This document shows, piece by piece, positions 17,873 to 27,116 of a DNA stretch of 64,000 nucleotides. Under the pieces are notes generated by a model that was not told the DNA's origin, did no database searches, and saw only the letters and a list, made by a program, of their open reading frames with translations. Each line of letters begins with the position of its first letter. Position 1 is the first letter of the stretch. Source of the stretch: an uncultured Roseibium sp. (lineage in GTDB: Bacteria > Pseudomonadota > Alphaproteobacteria > Rhizobiales > Stappiaceae). The stretch is from positions 62,001 through 126,000 of the forward strand of contig NZ_CANMNP010000008.1 in the NCBI RefSeq assembly GCF_947499295.1, given 5' to 3'. The translations under genes were made by a program, and so were the position numbers.

Positions 17873-19276
17873 ATGGTGACAAAAGCAACACGCCGAAATC
17901 TTGTCGTGGAACACATCAACCGCAGGATCCGGTCCAGAACACTTGGACCTGGAGACAAGCTGCCATCCGTTCGCGGACTTGCTTCCACTTTGAACATGTC
18001 TCCGTCGACAGTCGTGGAGGCTTATGACGTTCTGGCGGCAGAAGGTGCCATTTGGGCGCGGCGCAGTTCCGGTTTTTTTGTCGCCGACAAGGCTCAGCCC
18101 TTTGCCGTTTCCCAAACCGGTCCGCAGCTGGACCGTGAAGTTGATTCCCTTTGGGTCGCAAGACAATCGATCGACACGGAAAACGAACTGACCAAGCCCG
18201 GGTGCGGCTGGCTGCCAAGCGACTGGATGCCGGTCGATGCACTGCGCCGTGCCATGCGCCAGGTCGCCCGCGCGAATAATAACGTACTGACCGACTACGG
18301 CAGCGCTCAGGGGCACCGAAACTTGCGACATCTTATTGCCCGCAAGCTTCACGATCAGAGTAACGACGTGGATCCGGACTGTATTCTTTTGACAAACTCG
18401 GGATCGCAAGCTCTGGATCTGGTGTGCAGGTTCTTGCTCAGTCCAGGGGACACGGTTCTGGTCGACGACCCCTGTTACTTCAATTTTCATGCCCTTCTGA
18501 GGGCCCACCAAATCAAGATCGTCAGTGTTCCTTATACGCCAAAGGGCCCTGATCTGGCCGCTCTGGAGGACACCCTGAAAGACAAGCGCCCGCGGCTTTA
18601 TCTTACCAACTCAGCGCTTCACAATCCAACAGGGGCAACGCTCTCGGCCGCGACTGCGCACCGCGTCATGTCACTTGCCGAAACACATGATCTCATCATC
18701 GTGGAAGATTCCATCTTCTCCGAATTTGAACCGGCGCTTTCTCCACGCCTCGCGGCTCTCGACGGTCACAATCGTGTCCTGACCATCGGCAGTTATTCCA
18801 AAACACTGTCGGCCTCTCTGCGTTGCGGCCATATCGTAGCTCGACGGGACTGGATCGAAGCCCTGACGGATTTGCAGGTTGCGACCAATTTTGGCGGCCC
18901 CAGCCCCATGGTGAGCGAAGTTCTGCACACGGCCTTGACCGATGGCAGCTACAGAAAACACATGGAAGCCCTGATAACCAGGCTCGACCAACGGCGCGCC
19001 CAAATGACCAATGAACTTGGTGCATTGGGACTGAAGCCGTGGGTAAAGCCCCGCGGCGGTTTCTATCTCTGGTGCGAATTGCCAAACCAGATTGACGCTG
19101 CAACCGTTGCACGCGTGTCTCTGACAAAAGGGGCTGTTTTCGCTCCGGGCAACGTTTTCAGCGCATCGCAGAGCAAGTCTTCCTTCATGCGCTTCAACGT
19201 CAGCCAGCTGGAACCCGAGCACCTGAAGATACTCGGTGAAGCGACAAAGACCCGCGATTCTGCGAACGTCATCTGA
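17873..19276 (+). CDS. MocR-type PLP-dependent transcriptional regulator (GntR + aminotransferase domain)
   Basis: 467 residues from ATG 17873 with GGAG close upstream; the in-frame TTG at 17795 would add a poor N-terminus. The winged-helix GntR domain (about residues 1-75; GDKLPSVRGLASTLNMSPSTVVEAYDVL) is joined to a fold-type I aminotransferase domain. The PLP lysine is in GSYSKTLSASLRCG; VDDPCYFN and NPTGATLS are also typical. MocR proteins sense PLP or amino-acid adducts and usually control a divergent gene, here the EamA exporter. Confidence 0.9.
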   Translation: MVTKATRRNLVVEHINRRIRSRTLGPGDKLPSVRGLASTLNMSPSTVVEAYDVLAAEGAIWARRSSGFFVADKAQPFAVSQTGPQLDREVDSLWVARQSIDTENELTKPGCGWLPSDWMPVDALRRAMRQVARANNNVLTDYGSAQGHRNLRHLIARKLHDQSNDVDPDCILLTNSGSQALDLVCRFLLSPGDTVLVDDPCYFNFHALLRAHQIKIVSVPYTPKGPDLAALEDTLKDKRPRLYLTNSALHNPTGATLSAATAHRVMSLAETHDLIIVEDSIFSEFEPALSPRLAALDGHNRVLTIGSYSKTLSASLRCGHIVARRDWIEALTDLQVATNFGGPSPMVSEVLHTALTDGSYRKHMEALITRLDQRRAQMTNELGALGLKPWVKPRGGFYLWCELPNQIDAATVARVSLTKGAVFAPGNVFSASQSKSSFMRFNVSQLEPEHLKILGEATKTRDSANVI

Positions 19277-19292
19277 CCTTTGCGAGCCGACC

Positions 19293-20126
19293 CTAGAACC
19301 AGAAACCTTCCCGGCGCCAGATCGTCAGGTTGCCGCGAACCGGAGGCGCAGGTGTTCCACCAAGAATGGTGAATTCCATTCCACCGTTGATGCCCTTACC
19401 GCCGGTCTGCTTCAGGATGACCCATTCATTGCATTGCGGACCACCGCTGGAGCTTTGGCACATGTCGATGCGCACGCTCTTCTCGTCGATCTTGTTCCAG
19501 ACCCAGTCGACAATTGCCACATGACCGTTCCAGACCATGAAATCGAGTGGCTTCACTTCGTGGACGTCATCAATGTTGATCTTGGCGACGTGCTTTGGAT
19601 AGTTCTTTGGTGAGACGCCGTAGTATTTGTCCCACTCGCCGGTGTAGATTAGAAAATTGGCGATGAAGCCAATGCAGTCCATGCCGAAGAAGCGGTCCTG
19701 AACCATCTGCTGCAACGCTGCACGGTCCGACATCTTGTCAAAATACATTCTCTTGATCTTACCGGTCTGCTCGACATCCTTGGAGCCGTCCTTTTTGGCA
19801 CGGCCGCAGACGTCGACCTTGTATTTGTCCATCAGCTCCTTGTTCTTGAGCATGAAATTCCAGATCTTCACGAAAGCCTTGTCATTTCCCTGACCCTTCA
19901 GCGCAAGATCAATCGCCTTGCCGCCGACATGTTGATTGAGGTTGATGCCGCTGGCATCCTTGATCCATCTGAAATTCTTGTAAAAACTGGTCGCGCTGTC
20001 ATTGCCGCCATTGCCGCGATCCTTGCAAAGATACTGGCTCAGCTTGACAGGACCCGCGCTGGTCTGGAGACCCGGACTGGTGAGATGATCTACGTAATGG
20101 TATGGCAGGAAAAAGGACTCAGCCAC
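19293..20126 (-). CDS. Uncharacterised protein with cysteine-hydrolase (NlpC/P60- or CHAP-like) motifs
   Basis: 277 residues from GTG 20126, which follows AGGGAG with 5-nt spacing; a GTG at 20132 is nearly adjacent to the same RBS. No signal peptide is seen. MDCIGFIANFL (Cys151) followed 50 residues later by KPLDFMVWNGHVAIVDW (His202) resembles the catalytic Cys and His of NlpC/P60- or CHAP-type papain-fold hydrolases. I recognise no named family. It is convergent with the MocR-type gene and divergent from PhoX. Function unknown; the motif reading is inference. Confidence 0.65.
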   Translation of the reverse strand: MAESFFLPYHYVDHLTSPGLQTSAGPVKLSQYLCKDRGNGGNDSATSFYKNFRWIKDASGINLNQHVGGKAIDLALKGQGNDKAFVKIWNFMLKNKELMDKYKVDVCGRAKKDGSKDVEQTGKIKRMYFDKMSDRAALQQMVQDRFFGMDCIGFIANFLIYTGEWDKYYGVSPKNYPKHVAKINIDDVHEVKPLDFMVWNGHVAIVDWVWNKIDEKSVRIDMCQSSSGGPQCNEWVILKQTGGKGINGGMEFTILGGTPAPPVRGNLTIWRREGFWF

Positions 20127-20508
20127 ATTCACTCTCCCTAAATTGGCCCCCGCATTTGACCCCTTTTCGGTGTGGTGACCGGCATCAGATCTCTGAGAAC
20201 CGGCGAGGCTAAATTGCCGTGGCAGTGAGGCTCTGTCTGTCTTCTACATCACACAATTCTTCTCCGCCTGCAGCGCAGCCGCCATTTTGAAAGACTTGAT
20301 TGCGCACACACCGCAATTCCTGCCTGAGGAACCAGGTGCGGAAATTGAGCCGACTAATTTTCTTTTGTTCCCTGATTGATGAGCGATAATTGATCGCCTA
20401 GTCTTCCATCATCGGCTTTGGCCGACGGCCTCGCTACCTATGATTGCAATTTTCCTGGTAGGCAGTTGCATGACGGCTCGGCGCAGCCAAACTGAGGGAG
20501 AGAAAATC
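20127..20508. other. Intergenic region between unknown protein and PhoX
   Basis: Holds divergent promoters. A short inverted repeat GCGAT-N5-ATCGC lies at 20383-20397. I looked for CTGTCAT-type Pho boxes before phoX and did not see a pair. No gene supported. Confidence 0.4.
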
Positions 20509-22407
20509 GTGACAAAATTTGAAGAACAAGAACAGTCATTCGACGAATTTGACGAGGCCATCAATCCGCCGCCGGAAGTGACCGAATTCGACCAAGTGGT
20601 CGACGAGGCCCTGTCCCGGCGTGGGTTCCTTGGGGGCGTCATGGCATTTGGCGCCGGATCATTCGTGCTCGGTACATCCGTCTTTGGCTCCGGAGAGGTC
20701 GCGGCACAGAATTCCCGCCTGGGCTTCAACCAGGTGGCGGCCAACACGCTTGACGACATCACCTTGCCAGATGGCTATTCCAGCCACGTGGTCATTCGCT
20801 GGGGTGACCCGATGTTTTCCGGCGTTGCCGAATTCGACCATGCGACCCGCGGCAACGGCGAAAGCCAGGCCGGCGCATATGGTGACAATATCGATGGCAT
20901 GGCGCTTTTCGAGCTCGGCGACGCATCGGTCCTGGTCAACAACAACGAATATACCAACCGGAAGATCATCTGGGGCAATCGTCCAGAAGGAAAGTCGGAA
21001 ACGGATGATGATGTCCTGAAGGGCATGATGGCCCACGGCGTTTCTGTGATCGAAATCGCCAAGAGCGACAATGGCTGGGCTCTGGTCAAGGACAGCAAAT
21101 ACAATCGACGCATCACACCGCAGACCGAAATGGAAATTACGGGCCCCGCGGCCGGTCATGCCTCGATGCAAACAGAAGCTGACCCTGCCGGGACGCTGTC
21201 CAAGGGCACATGGAACAATTGCGGCAACGGGCGCACACCCTGGGGCACCTATCTTGCCTGTGAGGAAAACTTCAACGGCTACTTCTCCTCATCCGATCCT
21301 GATATCGAACGAACCGATGCGCAGAAGCGCTACGGGGTCAACGTCGAAGACTGGGGCTATGGCTGGGCCCAGATCGATGACCGGTTCGACATTGCCAAAC
21401 ACCCGAACGAAGCCAATCGTGCCGGTTGGGTGGTCGAAATCGACCCTTCAGACCCGTCGTCAATACCCAAAAAGCGGACTGCATTGGGCCGGTTCAAACA
21501 TGAGAACGCGGAAGTCGTGGTCAATGGAGACGGGCGCATCGTCGTTTACATGGGTGACGATGAACGCGGCGAGTTCCTGTACCGTTTCATTTCCGACGGC
21601 GTTTATGCCGAAGGTGCAGACAATTCAGATCTGCTGGCTGAAGGAACGCTTTATGCGGCGAAGTTCCATCCCGACGGCACCGGTCAATGGCTGGCGCTGA
21701 CGCCAGAGACGACTGGTATGGCGTCGGCTGCCGAGGTCGTGATCAATGCCCGTGCCGCCGGCTCTACTGTCGGCGCGACAACCATGGACCGGCCGGAATG
21801 GGTTGCAGCCAACCCTAAAAAAGCTGAGATCTATTGCGCTCTGACCAACAACAAGAACCGCGCAATCAAGCCCAACGCGGGTGGAGACCCAACTCCGGCG
21901 ATGGGCCCGAACCCACGTGCGGAAAACCACTATGGGCAGATCGTCCGATGGTGGCCTGCAGGCAGTAACCATACCAGCGACAGCTTCACCTGGGACCTGT
22001 TTGCGCTGGCAGGCAACCCGACCGTTCACCAGGATGCCTATGGCGGATCAGTGAACATCAATGAAGGCAACATGTTCAATTCGCCGGACGGGCTGTTCTT
22101 CGACACCAAGGGTCTTTTGTGGATTCAGACTGACGGCAATTACTCCAATGAAGAGGACTTTGCCGGACATGGAAACAACCAGATGCTTGTGGGTGATCCC
22201 GCAACTGGCGAGATCAAGCGGTTCCTGGTTGGCCCGAAGGAATGCGAAGTGACCGGTGCGGCAATGTCCAGCGACGGTAAAACGCTTTTCGTCGGCATTC
22301 AGCACCCCGGCGAACGCGGTGACTCGCATTGGCCTGAAGGCGGTGACAGTGTCCCACGGTCTGCCGTCATTGCGGTAACACGGGATGACGGCGGCCAACT
22401 CGGCTGA
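20509..22407 (+). CDS. PhoX family phosphatase (DUF839), Tat-exported
   Basis: About 632 residues from GTG 20509, preceded by GGGAGAG; longer starts at 20440 and 20470 are possible. A Tat signal with SRRGFLGG (residues 36-43) is followed by a hydrophobic stretch. The beta-propeller has PhoX-family segments such as WNNCGNGRTPWGTYLACEENFNGYF, DPSDPSSIPKKRTALGRFKHENAEV and SPDGLFFDTKGLLWIQTDGN. PhoX is a Ca/Fe-dependent periplasmic alkaline phosphatase that liberates phosphate. It is monocistronic. Confidence 0.88.
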   Translation: MTKFEEQEQSFDEFDEAINPPPEVTEFDQVVDEALSRRGFLGGVMAFGAGSFVLGTSVFGSGEVAAQNSRLGFNQVAANTLDDITLPDGYSSHVVIRWGDPMFSGVAEFDHATRGNGESQAGAYGDNIDGMALFELGDASVLVNNNEYTNRKIIWGNRPEGKSETDDDVLKGMMAHGVSVIEIAKSDNGWALVKDSKYNRRITPQTEMEITGPAAGHASMQTEADPAGTLSKGTWNNCGNGRTPWGTYLACEENFNGYFSSSDPDIERTDAQKRYGVNVEDWGYGWAQIDDRFDIAKHPNEANRAGWVVEIDPSDPSSIPKKRTALGRFKHENAEVVVNGDGRIVVYMGDDERGEFLYRFISDGVYAEGADNSDLLAEGTLYAAKFHPDGTGQWLALTPETTGMASAAEVVINARAAGSTVGATTMDRPEWVAANPKKAEIYCALTNNKNRAIKPNAGGDPTPAMGPNPRAENHYGQIVRWWPAGSNHTSDSFTWDLFALAGNPTVHQDAYGGSVNINEGNMFNSPDGLFFDTKGLLWIQTDGNYSNEEDFAGHGNNQMLVGDPATGEIKRFLVGPKECEVTGAAMSSDGKTLFVGIQHPGERGDSHWPEGGDSVPRSAVIAVTRDDGGQLG

Positions 22408-22424
22408 CGCCATACTGATCCGAG

Positions 22425-22456
22425 CAAAAAACCGGCGCGGCCATTGCCGCGCCGGT
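22425..22456 (-). terminator. Rho-independent terminator for hemerythrin gene
   Basis: 11-bp perfect stem ACCGGCGCGGC/GCCGCGCCGGT with a 4-nt loop. The T-tract follows only in the minus direction, so it ends the hemerythrin transcript and may also block PhoX readthrough. Confidence 0.8.
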
Positions 22457-22490
22457 CTCATAAGGACGAACCACTTTTTCAAGTGGCTGC

Positions 22491-23057
22491 TTATCCGCGC
22501 AGCCGATGATGCAAGATGATCGGCACTGCGAGTTCTTCTTCATCCGCCAGGTGCCGGACAAGAAAGGCTTCTATTGTTTCGGCAAGACCGTGCAGTTGAC
22601 CAGCTTCTTCGCGCGCCTGCGCTTCATCCAGCTGGCTCAGCTTGATGGTCCTGTTGGCGGTTTCGGTAAACTCATCCAGGACGCGGTCCAGTTCGTGATG
22701 GTCCTTTTCCAGGATTTCCAGGCCTGCATCAAAGCGGGGATCGGCAACGGAGAGCTCCGGGAAATAACTCCTGTCTTCCCAGGTGTGATGCCCATGGAGG
22801 TTTGCGACCAGCGCATTGCCGTAATATGACAACCGGCCTGCGTAGTCATCGGAAGAGCGTCCTTTGCCGAGGTACACCTCGGTTTCAGTGCGAACAAGCT
22901 CCCCCAACTTGCGGAACATCTGGTGAGCGCCCAGCCAGTGCCTGGTTTTGTCCTTGAAGCCAGGATGTGTCTCCCAGCTGTCCCTTGGATAATCATCCAG
23001 CAGAAGACGCATTTCTGCGGGCATATCTTTGGTGCGCATATTGAACGTCGGTGTCAT
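22491..23057 (-). CDS. Hemerythrin domain-containing protein
   Basis: 188 residues from ATG 23057, RBS AAAGGAGAAG. The diiron-type histidine/acidic pattern is visible: HWLGAHQMF, HGHHTWEDRSYFPEL, EKDHHELDRVLDEF and VRHLADEEELAVPIILHH. Bacterial hemerythrins bind O2, NO or store iron; some repair or sense oxidative stress. It is divergent from the HCCA-isomerase-like gene and has its own terminator. Confidence 0.87.
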   Translation of the reverse strand: MTPTFNMRTKDMPAEMRLLLDDYPRDSWETHPGFKDKTRHWLGAHQMFRKLGELVRTETEVYLGKGRSSDDYAGRLSYYGNALVANLHGHHTWEDRSYFPELSVADPRFDAGLEILEKDHHELDRVLDEFTETANRTIKLSQLDEAQAREEAGQLHGLAETIEAFLVRHLADEEELAVPIILHHRLRG

Positions 23058-23408
23058 CGTCTTCTCCTTTCTCCATCCTGCAATACCCGGAAGCCACATC
23101 TTCAGGCGGTCCATCAAATTTGCCTTCAACGCGACAGAACATTTGTTTCCGGGACATCGGAAGGGTCTTATGTCGGCATGCCTTTGCCGGAATTCCAGTT
23201 GCTGAGATGCAATGCGGGTATGCAATCAGCGCCCAGGCCGGCGACCGATTGAGAAGTTGCCGCTGTGTAACAGCGATCATTCAACCGCATGCTGTCGCAC
23301 TTGTGAGCCGTTCAACAGCTCGCCGGACTTGCAATTTCCGGAAATCAACCAGAGTGTTGGCATTCTGCAGTTTCCAACAACGCACATTCAGCGAGTTTCT
23401 TTCAGCCC
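23058..23408. other. Divergent intergenic region, hemerythrin and HCCA-isomerase-like genes
   Basis: No supported gene. The long minus-strand frame extending the hemerythrin gene into this region lacks family-like sequence. It presumably carries both promoters; I see no clear operator. Confidence 0.4.
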
Positions 23409-24047
23409 ATGGCCACGATCGAATATGTCTATTCCGCTCACTCCGGCTATGCCTATCTCGGTTCAGCGGAGCTGCTGCGGATTTGCGCTGACAACTCCGT
23501 CACACTGATCCACAGACCGATTCTGCTTTCACCAGTGATCGATGCACAGCGAGCGCCCTCGTTCCGGGGGCGGACGCAACAGCATGTCGACTATTTTTTT
23601 GGGCGGGAAATTGAACGATGGGCCGAGTTCCGAAACGTCCCCATCATCAACTACCGACCCAGTCGGCATGATGCTGACTATAGCCTTGCCTCGGGAATGA
23701 TCCTTGCACTTGGCGAAACCGGTCAGCAAACGGATGCCATGGCACATGGACTACTCGAAGCCCATTGGCGTGACGATATGGATCTTTCGGATCTGGCAGC
23801 TTTAAAGGCACTTGCCACCTCACTGGGGCATGATGCTGATGCGCTTCTTGCAAAGGCCGGTTCGGCGGAAATGCAATCCTGGCTGCAAGCCAACACGCGT
23901 TGGGCACAGGAGAAAAACGTATTCGGGTCACCGACCTATTTCGTTGATGGCGACCCCTTTTACGGGCAAGACCACCTTGAGCTGGTGAAGCGCGCACTTC
24001 ATACACCTTTCAAGGCTCCCGGTTGGTCAAATCCACCCGTGAAGTAA
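23409..24047 (+). CDS. 2-hydroxychromene-2-carboxylate isomerase/DsbA-like (GST kappa) protein
   Basis: 212 residues. It starts with IEYVYSAHSGYAYLGSAEL, the place where GST-kappa/HCCA isomerases have their catalytic Ser. It continues with RPILLSPVI, and near the C-terminus VFGSPTYFVDGDPFYGQDHLELVKRAL gives the cis-Pro and FxGxDxL pattern of the family. Enzymes of this group perform glutathione-dependent isomerisation in aromatic degradation, or unknown thiol chemistry. No RBS of note precedes the ATG. Substrate not inferable. Confidence 0.85.
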   Translation: MATIEYVYSAHSGYAYLGSAELLRICADNSVTLIHRPILLSPVIDAQRAPSFRGRTQQHVDYFFGREIERWAEFRNVPIINYRPSRHDADYSLASGMILALGETGQQTDAMAHGLLEAHWRDDMDLSDLAALKALATSLGHDADALLAKAGSAEMQSWLQANTRWAQEKNVFGSPTYFVDGDPFYGQDHLELVKRALHTPFKAPGWSNPPVK

Positions 24048-24134
24048 GGAATACCTCTGCCGGCCCCGATGACCGGTGATCTGTAAGGTGTGAGTGCCAA
24101 AGTCAGTTGGAAGTCCGGCCCCTCGCCCGGGCGT

Positions 24135-24992
24135 TCAGTTCAAAAGTTCTTCAATCACAGAGGCCTGTTGCTTACGTCCGTCTGGATCAGTTGCCGTCTT
24201 GAAACGGGTGAACTCCTCCCCCCAACTGGACGTGCGCTTTCGAATGGGCGGCTCATTTGCCTCGACACACTCAAGGACCACTGACGCGACTTTTTCCGCT
24301 GTCTGGTAAATGTCGCCACCTGCGGCTCTATCCTGCGCGCTACCGATGTATTTCTGGAGGATGGGTAGATATTCATCCTCCAGCATGCCGCCTGTTTCCT
24401 CGATTTGCTTCATAATATTGGCCGCGAATTCGGACTGGATTCCACCAGGCTCTACTGTCGTGAAATCGATGGCAAAATTCGGCGACACGTAGCTGGCCAA
24501 AGCTTCCGTAAATCCTTCGACCGCGAATTTGGCAGCGCAATAGATCTCATTGAACGGCTGACCGACCAGGCCGCCAACCGAGGAAACAGTAACGACGTGT
24601 CCTTTGCGCGCTTTGCGCATATGCGGGATGACCGCTTTGGTGCATCGGACGACGCCCATGAAGTTGACGTCCATCACCCAGTTGATTTCTTCTTCGCTCG
24701 CCTGTTCCGTGGTGCGCACGTATCCGGCACCGGCATTGTTGATCAGTGTGTCTATCCGCCCCTCGGCAGCTATCACATGATCGACGGCGGCGTTGACGCT
24801 TGCACTTTCCTGGACATCCAGCTGCAGCACCTGCAGCGACACGGCGGCATCTTCAGCTGCGGCATCGAGGGTCGACCGCCTGGTAAGGTTGCGCATCGTG
24901 GCATAGACCGTGTGCCCCGCCTTGGCAGCCTGTACGGCGATTTCGACACCCAGACCCGTGGATGTGCCGGTGATGAGAATGACTTTGGACAT
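24135..24992 (-). CDS. SDR family oxidoreductase
   Basis: 285 residues from ATG 24992; longer frames to 25130 cross the operator and are rejected. The classical short-chain dehydrogenase features are ITGTSTGLGVEIA (TGxxxGxG), LINNAGAG (NNAG), VSSVGGLVG (catalytic Ser) and YCAAKFAVEG (YxxxK). It is divergent from a TetR regulator, and a perfect palindrome sits inside its promoter. Substrate unknown. Confidence 0.9.
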   Translation of the reverse strand: MSKVILITGTSTGLGVEIAVQAAKAGHTVYATMRNLTRRSTLDAAAEDAAVSLQVLQLDVQESASVNAAVDHVIAAEGRIDTLINNAGAGYVRTTEQASEEEINWVMDVNFMGVVRCTKAVIPHMRKARKGHVVTVSSVGGLVGQPFNEIYCAAKFAVEGFTEALASYVSPNFAIDFTTVEPGGIQSEFAANIMKQIEETGGMLEDEYLPILQKYIGSAQDRAAGGDIYQTAEKVASVVLECVEANEPPIRKRTSSWGEEFTRFKTATDPDGRKQQASVIEELLN

Positions 24993-25133
24993 GGCAGGTG
25001 TTCCTGAAAAGTGACGGGCATTCGACGCACAAGACCAAAACATCTTCAGATCATGCCGCGAGAGCCGCGAGTGAAAGCATCCATTGGTCCGTTGCGGATG
25101 CAGGGCTTGCAGCATGTGCGCCAGTAGCACCTT

Positions 25134-25161
25134 TAATTAATGAGCAATTGCTCATTGTCAA
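25134..25161 (-). promoter_or_regulatory. Promoter of the SDR gene (TTGACA-N16-TAATTA)
   Basis: Read on the minus strand: -35 TTGACA (complement of 25156-25161), 16-bp spacer, -10 TAATTA (25134-25139), about 140 bp before the SDR start. The spacer is filled by the palindrome listed separately. Confidence 0.6.
25139..25156. promoter_or_regulatory. TetR-type operator, perfect 18-bp palindrome
   Basis: AATGAGCAATTGCTCATT is perfectly self-complementary and covers exactly the spacer between the -35 and -10 of the SDR promoter. With a TetR gene starting 85 bp away on the other strand, this is very probably its binding site. Confidence 0.75.
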
Positions 25162-25241
25162 TATGGACCGGCAAAATCAATCCATGGTGCAAATCGATCC
25201 GGATTGGTAAGTAGGGGGATAGTGAGTTTCAGGAGACACAT

Positions 25242-25844
25242 TTGGCGCGACCAAAGACAGGTGACAAACCTCAGGATTTGCGAAAGGCAACCGTTGACGA
25301 GGTGGCGGCAATCGGCTCGACAGCCGTTTCCGTCAACAAGATTGCTGCGCGGGCCGGTCTGAGCGTCGGGACCATTTACAGGTATCACCGAAGCAAGGAC
25401 GAGCTGCTGTTTGCGGTTTTCCTCGACGTCAAACGCGACATACATGACGCGATGATGTCGGCTGCTGCACAACACCAGGAAACAGCCGATCGTTTGCGGG
25501 CCATGTGGTTCGCCCTTGTCGACTATGGCTTTCGCGCACCTCGGGACTTTCAGATGGTTGAGCTGATGAGCACCGAAACGCGAATTCAGGCCAGCGACAA
25601 TGAAGATCTTAAGCGGCTCATGTCCGAAGTCCTGGCTGAAATTCAGCAAGGGATCGACGATGGCACGCTTGTGAAAGCAAGTGTACGCACCATCGAGACC
25701 GTACTTGCTTCGCCGGCGATTACGCTCACGCGACGCGTTGCGATGGGCCGCCAGGGCATCGACAAAGACGAAGTGGAGCGAATTTTTTCCTTGGTCTGGC
25801 GCGGGATTGCCCATGACCAGTCAACGTTTCAAACCCATCCATAG
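25242..25844 (+). CDS. TetR/AcrR family transcriptional regulator
   Basis: 200 residues from TTG 25242, 6 bp after AGGAG. The N-terminal HTH is VDEVAAIGSTAVSVNKIAARAGLSVGTIYRYHRSKDELLFAVFL, standard for TetR proteins (GTIYRYxxSKDEL). The ligand domain is divergent, as usual. It is divergent from the SDR gene and close to a perfect 18-bp palindrome, so it is likely an autoregulated local repressor of the SDR gene. Confidence 0.9.
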   Translation: MARPKTGDKPQDLRKATVDEVAAIGSTAVSVNKIAARAGLSVGTIYRYHRSKDELLFAVFLDVKRDIHDAMMSAAAQHQETADRLRAMWFALVDYGFRAPRDFQMVELMSTETRIQASDNEDLKRLMSEVLAEIQQGIDDGTLVKASVRTIETVLASPAITLTRRVAMGRQGIDKDEVERIFSLVWRGIAHDQSTFQTHP

Positions 25845-25894
25845 CTTGGACAACGCCCGGCGCAAAACGCATGTCCCCGTGAGACAGTCGAACC

Positions 25895-26383
25895 TCAGAT
25901 CAACGTGCCCAGCAGACCAACCAGCAGCGAAGCCATGACCACCAGGCTCAATGGCATTCTCAGCTTCGGGTACCAGGAGGGTGCGTCTCCAGACCGTGAA
26001 GCCGAAACGTCCTGGTAAAGCACAAGAGCGAAGGCTGCCACCATCACCAGCAAACCGGTTGACAAGGGCAGCAGCAACCCGGCCCAGGCAATCAGGGACG
26101 GAACGACGCTGAGCGAGAGACGCGTGACTTGATTGTCGGTCGAGCTGGCGTCACTTATGGCAAGCCCCCATTGAATGCCTCCGAGAAAAGACAGAATGAC
26201 TGCGCCGTAAAAAGCCATCGCTTGAGCAGCCCAATTTGACCAGTTTTCAGGTGCGAACACACAAAGAAATGCCAGGCCTGCAAACGGAATCGCGCCGGTT
26301 CCGCCTAACCATCGCGCTGCAACCGGCACGGTCGCCGGATCTTTCGGGTTTGTAAGACCAGTTGCGCTTTTAGCTGTCTTCAT
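25895..26383 (-). CDS. DUF3429 domain-containing membrane protein
   Basis: 162 residues from ATG 26383, RBS GGGAGAAA. Four or five hydrophobic segments with AFYGAVILSFLGGIQWGLAI, the signature stretch of DUF3429. Small inner-membrane proteins of this family have no assigned role. It lies 49 bp downstream of the DUF4174 gene and may be cotranscribed with it. Confidence 0.8.
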   Translation of the reverse strand: MKTAKSATGLTNPKDPATVPVAARWLGGTGAIPFAGLAFLCVFAPENWSNWAAQAMAFYGAVILSFLGGIQWGLAISDASSTDNQVTRLSLSVVPSLIAWAGLLLPLSTGLLVMVAAFALVLYQDVSASRSGDAPSWYPKLRMPLSLVVMASLLVGLLGTLI

Positions 26384-26432
26384 CAGAAAATTTCTCCCGG
26401 TCCCTGGCGCAACGTTTGAGAAGCGCAATGTC

Positions 26433-26888
26433 TCAATTCGCCTGGCGACGCATTTCATCGCGCCGCATCGGCATCTTGTCGATCAGTGCGAAGATTGCAT
26501 TCGCTGACACAGGCTTGGTAGAGCGCAGTTTGAGACCGGTGTCTTTTCCGAAGAGCACGACTTCAAATTGCTCATCGGTCTTGCGCGCATAGTTCCTCAC
26601 GCCAGATCCGGAAACATTGAGGTCAGGTCCAATCACAGTGTTTGCTGTCCCGGAAACGATTTCCACCAAGACCAGATGCCGCTCTTCAAATCCTTCCTGA
26701 ATGCGTGCAAATGCGCGGCGCTGCGCAATCAGATCTACGTCTTCAGGATGCGGCGCGAATACAACGATCACACGGTGCTTCCAGGCCCAGGCTTCCGGAA
26801 CCTCTGCTGTGCTAGCCTGTGACGGAATAAATGTTGCGGCCACAACGGCAAGGGCCGTTCGAATGCCATTCCAGCTGCTATTGGGCAT
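26433..26888 (-). CDS. DUF4174 domain-containing exported protein
   Basis: 151 residues with a signal peptide (to about SQASTAE). The body starts WAWKHRVIVVFAPHPEDVDLIAQRR, continues through a thioredoxin-like beta-alpha-beta pattern without catalytic cysteines, and ends FALIDKMPMRRDEMRRQ, as in DUF4174 proteins. Function unknown. First gene of a likely pair with DUF3429. Confidence 0.8.
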   Translation of the reverse strand: MPNSSWNGIRTALAVVAATFIPSQASTAEVPEAWAWKHRVIVVFAPHPEDVDLIAQRRAFARIQEGFEERHLVLVEIVSGTANTVIGPDLNVSGSGVRNYARKTDEQFEVVLFGKDTGLKLRSTKPVSANAIFALIDKMPMRRDEMRRQAN

Positions 26889-27116
26889 ATGTCCGTTCCG
26901 GTTAATCTGTCTTCAAGTTCAAAGACCCCTACGCATGTCGCCGACAATCGGATTTCAGGCCTGAATTCCGAACCATGATGATCTTCCTGAATTCTTCTGC
27001 TCACGGGTCAACAGCAACCGGCCGTGAACCAAGTTGAATGGAACTGCGTAAATCAGGCATCTAGTCGTGAACCGCCGGATAGACACCTCAACCGCTCTTG
27101 CAAGGACCAGACAAGA

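Noticed and set aside
20127..20508. Pho box upstream of the PhoX gene
   Set aside because: No pair of CTGTCAT-like repeats with proper spacing found.
22431..22456. Terminator for PhoX
   Set aside because: The T-run follows the stem only on the minus strand, so it is assigned to the hemerythrin gene.
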